A stretch of 44,773 nt of DNA from a virus: the IMG/VR virus record IMGVR_UViG_3300042527_000698, positions 1-44,773 of that record; one strand, given 5' to 3'. The position numbers were made by a program, and so were the translations under genes. Below, in pieces: positions 39,939 through 44,773 of this stretch. The number at the start of each line of letters is the position of its first letter. Within the stretch, counting starts at the first letter, position 1. The notes beneath the pieces were generated by a model. The model was not told where the DNA came from, did not search any database, and worked only from the letters and a program-made list of their open reading frames with translations.

Positions 39939-40289
39939 TCACTTAATCAACCGCGCCCACTCGGCGCAGCGCGAGCGCACGACAGCCTCCTGATCGTAGG
40001 CCACACGCAGATCATCGTATGAGCCCTCAAGGCGCTCGGCATAGGCCCTGAGCCTATCTGCCGCGTTGCGCAACGCCTCAACCTCACTCGCCGGGGTTTG
40101 TATTGCCGGCGGGATCGTTGGCGCCGGGCGCAGGGGCGGGCGTGCTGCCGGGTCCGTCTGGCACTCGGCCGGCGCTATCACCACCGGACGGGGCGGCGGG
40201 CATACTGGGCACGGCTGCGGCTGCGCTGGGCTCGGCAAGCTGGCGCAGGCGGTTATCAAGGTCGATAGGCTCAGGGCGAGTAAACGCAT
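39939..40289 (-). CDS. Rz1: o-spanin, Rz1-like outer-membrane lipoprotein
   Basis: 116 residues from ATG at 40289, in a different frame inside the 3' part of the i-spanin gene and extending 145 bases past it. MRLLALSLSTLITAC is a lipoprotein signal peptide with lipobox ITAC. The mature part is Pro-rich (PAQPQPCPVCPPPRPVV), then helical (ALRNAADRLRAYAERLEGSY). This is the classic Rz1 layout. It would span the periplasm with the i-spanin and fuse inner and outer membranes at lysis. It is somewhat longer than typical Rz1. Confidence 0.82.
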   Translation of the reverse strand: MRLLALSLSTLITACASLPSPAQPQPCPVCPPPRPVVIAPAECQTDPAARPPLRPAPTIPPAIQTPASEVEALRNAADRLRAYAERLEGSYDDLRVAYDQEAVVRSRCAEWARLIK

Positions 40290-41337
40290 TGGATCGGTCT
40301 TTCTCTCTTGCCTGCGCCCGCGCGGCGCGGCGTTGTTGGTCGGCCCTAAGGGCTGCACTGCGCGCCGCGTCCGCACGCTGGCGCTCTTCCAATTCGGCCA
40401 GCGCCGTGCGGTTTGCGTCCGCCAGGCGCTCGGCGTTGTCGGCCCGCTCGCGCCAGATGCGCGCGGTTGTTTCCCGCTCGGCCAGCTTGGCCCGCGCTTC
40501 GTTCTTTTGCGCGTTGGCGATGACGTTGGACGCGCCAAGCGCGAGGATCAGCGCGCCAGCCGCAAGGCCAGCCCACAGCTGCCACTTCGCGCCGGCTGCT
40601 GCCGCCGCAACCACGGGCATCGACACAAAGCCCTGCGCCGTGACGGTCGGCGACGCGATCACCTTCGGCGGTTTAGGCCTGCGCAGCGGCCCAAGCGGAT
40701 CGTCACCGTGGTACTCCAGAGCGGGGATGGTTTGCGCCATGAGCAGAAGCCGTTGCTGGCGCTCTCTGGCCTCTGGTGCATCCGGTGCAACCGCGCCAAG
40801 CGGCGGCTGCATAATTACCTGCACAAACGCCTCGCGCGTGTGCTTGTGGTCGGTTGACAGCGGCTGATCGGGAAACAGGCGGTTGCGCAATTCGGTGACG
40901 TCGTTGACCTCTTGCGGCACGATCTGCACGCGCATCACGACACGCACGCGGCGGGCCAGTGACGGCAGCTTGTCGGGCAACGCGGTGAATGCGCCTGTCA
41001 CACCGCGCTGGCGGACCGTGTTGACGATCTCACCAACGGTCGGCAACGCAACCCACAGGATGCGGACTAGCCGCCCCGGAAGATCGGTCAGCGTGGCGAT
41101 CACGCCGTCGCGGCGCATATCCTTCCAGAAGCCGCGCAGCGCTGGAATGTAAAGCAGACACAGCGCCAGCACGATCCAGCCCTTGAGCGGCGGCTCGACA
41201 AACGCAATGCTTGTCGCTTGCAGGCTCATTGCGAGGAAGGCGGGAAGCCACACATTCATCACGTCTGGGTCTGGCGGGTGCGCTTCGGTCGGCGCCTCAT
41301 CGGGCAGCGGCGGCTGTGTGTCGTAGGGCGTCGTCAT
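40084..41337 (-). CDS. Rz: i-spanin, Rz-like, with an extra N-terminal membrane domain
   Basis: 417 residues. The C-terminal third has one transmembrane segment (about 252-275, WQLWAGLAAGALILALGAS) followed by a long Ala/Arg/Glu coiled coil (276-345) and a Pro/Gly-rich tail, as in Rz. The o-spanin is embedded in this region. Upstream are two more hydrophobic segments (about 28-47 and 51-70) and some 180 residues of mixed, partly basic sequence that I do not recognise. A normal Rz is about 150 residues. A hairpin of the first two spans keeps the expected N-in, C-out topology. Confidence 0.75.
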   Translation of the reverse strand: MTTPYDTQPPLPDEAPTEAHPPDPDVMNVWLPAFLAMSLQATSIAFVEPPLKGWIVLALCLLYIPALRGFWKDMRRDGVIATLTDLPGRLVRILWVALPTVGEIVNTVRQRGVTGAFTALPDKLPSLARRVRVVMRVQIVPQEVNDVTELRNRLFPDQPLSTDHKHTREAFVQVIMQPPLGAVAPDAPEARERQQRLLLMAQTIPALEYHGDDPLGPLRRPKPPKVIASPTVTAQGFVSMPVVAAAAAGAKWQLWAGLAAGALILALGASNVIANAQKNEARAKLAERETTARIWRERADNAERLADANRTALAELEERQRADAARSAALRADQQRRAARAQAREKDRSNAFTRPEPIDLDNRLRQLAEPSAAAAVPSMPAAPSGGDSAGRVPDGPGSTPAPAPGANDPAGNTNPGE

Positions 41338-42059
41338 CTGTTGGAATCCATGTATGCCAAGCCGCCCAACGCAGCCGGCCCAAGATACAAGTTTGCGTCC
41401 ATCAGCGGGTTGCCTAACGCGCGCTCTACGGCAGCAACACGATCCGCAGCAGCGTTAAGCGGACGGGCCAGATAATCGCTAAACACAGTGTCGCCAAGCC
41501 AAATGCGATCAGCTTTTTTGCGCTGCAATTCCCACTGCGCCAAGTCGGCAGCGTCTTCGGCCGCCGATAGTTGGCGGGCATAGGTCGGGATCACGCCGCC
41601 CGCGTATTCAAAGGCCAAGTCAGGGTTGCGCGCAGCCAAGCGGCGCAGCAGCCCATTGTACAATTTACTGCGCGACGCGCTCGTTGGCGCGAAGGTCAGT
41701 TCTTTGGGCCGGATGCCGCCAAGCATGTCCCCATACGTGTCGGCAACCTGGCGCATAGCGGCGAGAGCCTCGGATGGGCTGACGTCGCGCTCGGCGCCCT
41801 CTCGGGCGAACGACAGCATTGATCGCCGGTTTGAGCCCGACGCATCGACACGCATCGGCCCAGCCGGCGTGTCGATCAACCTGCTTAAAGCGTGGCGCGG
41901 GCCATCGGCTTTTTCCATGGTCCGCACCGCGGCGCGATCAAAGGCGCGGCCAACAGAACTTGCGCCCGACGATAACGCGCGCAGCGCTGTGGCCACAGGC
42001 TCAGCAGCCATTTGCGAGCGGCCTGCTGTTACCGCGCGAAGAACATTCAGCAGACTCAC
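41334..42059 (-). CDS. late protein, unknown
   Basis: 241 residues. An Ala/Arg-rich N-terminus (VATALRALSSGASSVGRAFD), helical middle (SEALAAMRQVADTYGDMLGG), and PNPLMDANLYLGPAALGG-like end. It overlaps its neighbours by four bases on both sides (ATGA). It may be a virion or ejected protein, as its composition is like the internal proteins, but I see no known domain. Confidence 0.65.
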   Translation of the reverse strand: MSLLNVLRAVTAGRSQMAAEPVATALRALSSGASSVGRAFDRAAVRTMEKADGPRHALSRLIDTPAGPMRVDASGSNRRSMLSFAREGAERDVSPSEALAAMRQVADTYGDMLGGIRPKELTFAPTSASRSKLYNGLLRRLAARNPDLAFEYAGGVIPTYARQLSAAEDAADLAQWELQRKKADRIWLGDTVFSDYLARPLNAAADRVAAVERALGNPLMDANLYLGPAALGGLAYMDSNR

Positions 42060-42730
42060 GGCCAGGGCGCCTCTTCAACATTGTAAGCCTGCAACATATT
42101 CAACGGCAAATCTGGCAACTGCAGATACAACGACTGAGCAAAGGCGCGGGTTTCGATAATCCAGCGATCCGCAGCTTGCGCCGCATCAAACGCATCGCAC
42201 TCTACGTCAGTGACGGGCAGGGAAAGCGCCACCTTGTTGGTGTGGTTGCTCATGGCTTGCGCCATATCTTGACGCGCGGATGCATCATAGCGCGCCGTGA
42301 TGCGCTGCTCCGCATACTGCGCAATGCGGCCTGTCAGCATGCCGACGCGCCACGCCAATTCATCCTGCACCAGCATAAGGCCAGCGCTTGCGAGCGCGTC
42401 CAGCGATTGCGGCTCTGGATCCGGCTCAGGCTCTGGCTCTGGCTCTGGCTCTGGGTCAAAGAGGTCGGCGACGGACGCTGCTGGGATGGGTGGGGACGCC
42501 TCGTCCGTCGCCTGCTCGAGCGCCACGGGAACCGATTCCGTGGTGGGCTCGAGGTCTCGTGGTCGATCGCCGCGCGCAATCTGATCCATATGAAGCGCCA
42601 AACTGACGCCATCCACTCGCGCGCCGCTGTGCTCAACGCCGCCAAACGATCCGCTGATTGACACCAAATCGCCGACCATCCGCACGCGGACATTCTGCCA
42701 GTCCGCCAAGATTGTGTGTATGTCGTTCAT
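42056..42730 (-). CDS. late protein with acidic PE repeat, unknown
   Basis: 224 residues. The N-terminal part is beta-like (VRVRMVGDLVSISGSFGGVE), then an acidic linker (DPEPEPEPEPEPDPEPQ), then a helical C-terminal half with RVGMLTGRIAQYAEQRITAR. It follows the tail fibre gene with a four-base overlap. It could be a fibre chaperone or structural protein; no domain is recognised. Confidence 0.65.
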   Translation of the reverse strand: MNDIHTILADWQNVRVRMVGDLVSISGSFGGVEHSGARVDGVSLALHMDQIARGDRPRDLEPTTESVPVALEQATDEASPPIPAASVADLFDPEPEPEPEPEPDPEPQSLDALASAGLMLVQDELAWRVGMLTGRIAQYAEQRITARYDASARQDMAQAMSNHTNKVALSLPVTDVECDAFDAAQAADRWIIETRAFAQSLYLQLPDLPLNMLQAYNVEEAPWP

Positions 42731-44121
42731 GACGCCAGAAGCCCCAGATTCTTTAACGCTTTAACCACGTCGCTAATTGTGTAAGCGGCAGATCCAACAT
42801 TGCCGGTGAAGGTGGCGTTGGCGTGAATATTTGTACCGCTGCCACCTGAAACGCCTGTGGTTTCGCCCGTCCCGGCCTGTTGCACAACAGGAGTGGCGTT
42901 GTAGAAAGCCAACTTCTGCCCCGTTGCCGTGCCGATCTTTGTGCCGGTGCCCGTGGCCAGAACAATGTTTCCGGCGTCCGCAATCGTCAGGCCTGCGAAG
43001 GTAGGGCTGTCGCCAGTCCCCACGCCAAGCGTCGTCCTCACGGCGCCAGCGTTGGCGTCGTCAAGCATCGTGCGGGCGAAACTGGTCAGGTCCGTTTGGG
43101 AGAAAGTGTCCGTGCCCGTGCTGTAAACCAGCTTGTCCGCGCCCGTCGCAAGCCCGGCAAGAGCCGTCAGCGTCGCGTCCAATGGCTGCCCGCCTAACGC
43201 CGTCAAAGCTGCGCCTGCCGCTGTTGCGCCCGTGCCACCGTCGGCAATCGGCAAAGGCGAATTGATCACGGCCAGCGAGCCAAGGCCAAGCGTGGTGCGC
43301 CCCGCCGCAGCGTCTGCATCGTCCACCAGGCCAGCGCCAAACGCGCTGACGCTCGCCGCGGGGAAAGCTGCAAGCGGCACAGCGCTCGCCATCACGTTGA
43401 CGACAAACACCACCAAATCGCCAACGGTCAGGCCCGCATTAAAAGTCACCGTCGTGGTGTTAGTCTCCACCCAATCCTGCGTAGAGCCTTGTTCCACCTT
43501 CAAGCCATTGACAAACGCCGTGATGGCGCTGGCGTTCAACACGTAAGGCGTCGGCAAGGTGAAAACCGTCTGGCCCGCCGTGGCCAACACGCGATGCACG
43601 TATTGATAGGTCGTCGTGCCAAGGCCGGTTCCGTTGACGTTTTGCAACGCCGTCGCGCCAGAGTTCCAACCAATCAGCGCGCCGCTCTGCGGCACGGGCA
43701 GGACAGTGTTGATGCCGCTCGACGAAACAGGCACAACCAACGCCCGGTCCAGCCGCTCGTCCAGCTGCTGGATCTGGATGGTAGCCCGGTCGAGGCCGTC
43801 GTTGACGACCTCAGGGTAGAACGCCCCAAGGTTCGCGACCGCCGTGGGCTGGAGGTTGAGCACATTGCTAGTGATCGTGATCGACTGGCCCACCGCAGGG
43901 GTCGTTAGCATCGTCACCGTGCCGCCTGGGTTAAGGTTTTGGTTTGCGTTCAGCGTCACCGTGTAGTGCGTGGTCAGGGTCAGAACCGTGTCCACGCCAG
44001 AGGCGGTGCGCGTGACCTGCACTTCGGCTGTGGTGAAGACCTTGAAGGCAAAGGCAAAGGCCGTGGTGGATCCATTGCCTGCGTAAGGGCCAGCGCGCCG
44101 GGTTTCAGAACTAATGGTCAT
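42727..44121 (-). CDS. tail fibre protein, T7-type N-terminus
   Basis: 464 residues. The N-terminal 130 residues (GPYAGNGSTTAFAFAFKVFT, LTLTTHYTVTLNANQNLNPG and GAFYPEVVNDGLDRATIQIQ) match the T7 gp17-like tail-attachment domain. The rest is Gly/Ala/Thr-rich with repeats like TTLGLGSLAVINSPLPIADG and TLTALAGLATGADKLVY, typical of fibre shafts. The end has a helix but no clear receptor domain. The ATG overlaps the stop of the giant gene. Confidence 0.88.
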   Translation of the reverse strand: MTISSETRRAGPYAGNGSTTAFAFAFKVFTTAEVQVTRTASGVDTVLTLTTHYTVTLNANQNLNPGGTVTMLTTPAVGQSITITSNVLNLQPTAVANLGAFYPEVVNDGLDRATIQIQQLDERLDRALVVPVSSSGINTVLPVPQSGALIGWNSGATALQNVNGTGLGTTTYQYVHRVLATAGQTVFTLPTPYVLNASAITAFVNGLKVEQGSTQDWVETNTTTVTFNAGLTVGDLVVFVVNVMASAVPLAAFPAASVSAFGAGLVDDADAAAGRTTLGLGSLAVINSPLPIADGGTGATAAGAALTALGGQPLDATLTALAGLATGADKLVYSTGTDTFSQTDLTSFARTMLDDANAGAVRTTLGVGTGDSPTFAGLTIADAGNIVLATGTGTKIGTATGQKLAFYNATPVVQQAGTGETTGVSGGSGTNIHANATFTGNVGSAAYTISDVVKALKNLGLLAS

Positions 44122-44773
44122 TGGTTGTTCTTACTTGCCTCCGATGCGGAGCCGGTCACCAAGCCCCGTGCATAATCCAATTCGTCGGCGGGTTCCACAT
44201 CGCCTTCAGCGACGTCGAGCGCGTAGCCGACGGGGCGCGAAGCCGCGGAGAAGGGGATGCCTGTCGCCAAGGTCATGGCGTTCAACAAATCTTTAGCGGC
44301 GCGGCTTTGATCGCCTTCTTCCATGATCGCTTTGTAAACGCTTTCTGGCGTTCTGCTCGCCGACTCGTAAATACTGACGGCTGGCGATGTGCCTACGCGA
44401 TCGTCAAAAGGCTTTTCATTAAAATGATTAAACGCGGCGTTTATTCCCTGCCCAGCGATCGGCACAAACCCAAGCAGATATTTTCTCTGCGTCTCGAGCG
44501 TGTAGGTCAGCCAATCGTCGAGATAGCCGTCGTCCTCCTCATCCTCTGGAAGCTGACCGCGCATCGCGTCTGCAAGGGCCTGGCCAATTACCGCAGGAAT
44601 AGCGAAGCCTAGGAAGTACACATACAGCAACCGCCCCGCGCCTTTTCTTAAGCCCATGTCGCGGATGGCAATCTGAAACTCTGTCGCCAGCAAATTGGCG
44701 TTCATGTTAAAATAGTTGTACATGTGCGTGAACAAGCGCAGCCCGACATTGCCCGCTTCAGCGCGAGAAATGT
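44118..44773 (-). CDS. giant polyvalent protein, C-terminal part (partial)
   Basis: C-terminal 217 codons plus two bases and the stop of the same gene that runs off the left edge; the first 127 bases are identical to 242-368 and in the same frame. It contains FTHMYNYFNMNANLLATEFQ, two hydrophobic helices (LLYVYFLGFAIPAVIGQALA) and an acidic EDEEDDGYLDDW segment, then a charged end (GDVEPADELDYARGLVTGSA). The stop overlaps the tail fibre start by four bases. Confidence 0.85.
   Translation of the reverse strand, partial: ISRAEAGNVGLRLFTHMYNYFNMNANLLATEFQIAIRDMGLRKGAGRLLYVYFLGFAIPAVIGQALADAMRGQLPEDEEDDGYLDDWLTYTLETQRKYLLGFVPIAGQGINAAFNHFNEKPFDDRVGTSPAVSIYESASRTPESVYKAIMEEGDQSRAAKDLLNAMTLATGIPFSAASRPVGYALDVAEGDVEPADELDYARGLVTGSASEASKNNQ
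44647..44773. repeat. 127-bp terminal overlap, right copy
   Basis: Exact copy of 242-368. Immediately before it (44406-44646) the sequence is about 79 % identical to 1-241 by a hand count of 50 mismatches, with no gaps. See the left copy. Confidence 0.9.

Overview
This 44.8 kb window is an essentially complete double-stranded DNA phage genome with podovirus-type structural genes. The major capsid protein, Bbp16-like cement protein, Bbp19-like protein, T7-type portal and tail tube proteins place it near the Bordetella BPP-1 / T7-like virion lineage. A GcrA-like regulator next to a short CtrA/OmpR-type winged-helix protein points to an alphaproteobacterial host. I see no integrase, DNA polymerase, RNA polymerase, reverse transcriptase, tRNA, rRNA or CRISPR array.

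The ends carry an exact 127-bp repeat (242-368 = 44647-44773). Both copies lie in the same reading frame of one giant gene, so the molecule is most simply circular or circularly permuted, about 44,405 bp after joining. Bases 1-241 would then be a roughly 79 % identical strain variant of 44406-44646.

Layout. (a) Minus strand, 27369 down to position 1 and continuing from 44773 to 38003: one long, tightly overlapping late operon. It starts with two regulators (winged helix, GcrA-like) and small membrane proteins, then terminase, acetyltransferase, portal, tail-fibre and tailspike genes, scaffold, capsid, cement, tail tube proteins, two internal virion proteins and a giant polyvalent protein of about 3,075 residues. 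After the wrap-around come a tail fibre, two unknown proteins, an i-spanin with an embedded o-spanin, and two membrane proteins. (b) 27370-27790: a non-coding block of palindromes and repeats at the 3' end of a primase-helicase gene, a candidate replication origin or regulatory region with three GANTC sites. (c) 27746-30055, minus: primase-helicase and a Cro-like HTH protein. (d) 30168-36750, plus: early recombination/replication operon (Sak4-like ATPase, DUF669 ssDNA-binding protein, PD-(D/E)XK exonuclease, SF2 helicase, VRR-NUC nuclease, small proteins, C5 cytosine methyltransferase). (e) 36855-38005: a small control locus with an RHH repressor, divergent overlapping promoters, a membrane protein with its own promoter and a bidirectional terminator.

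The most striking signal is in the methyltransferase gene. A second, +1 frame is open through most of it and encodes a protein with motifs that I recall from stand-alone phage proteins found near Dcm genes. Each hallmark motif of that second protein is the frame-shifted reading of a methyltransferase motif, so the gene looks dual-coded.
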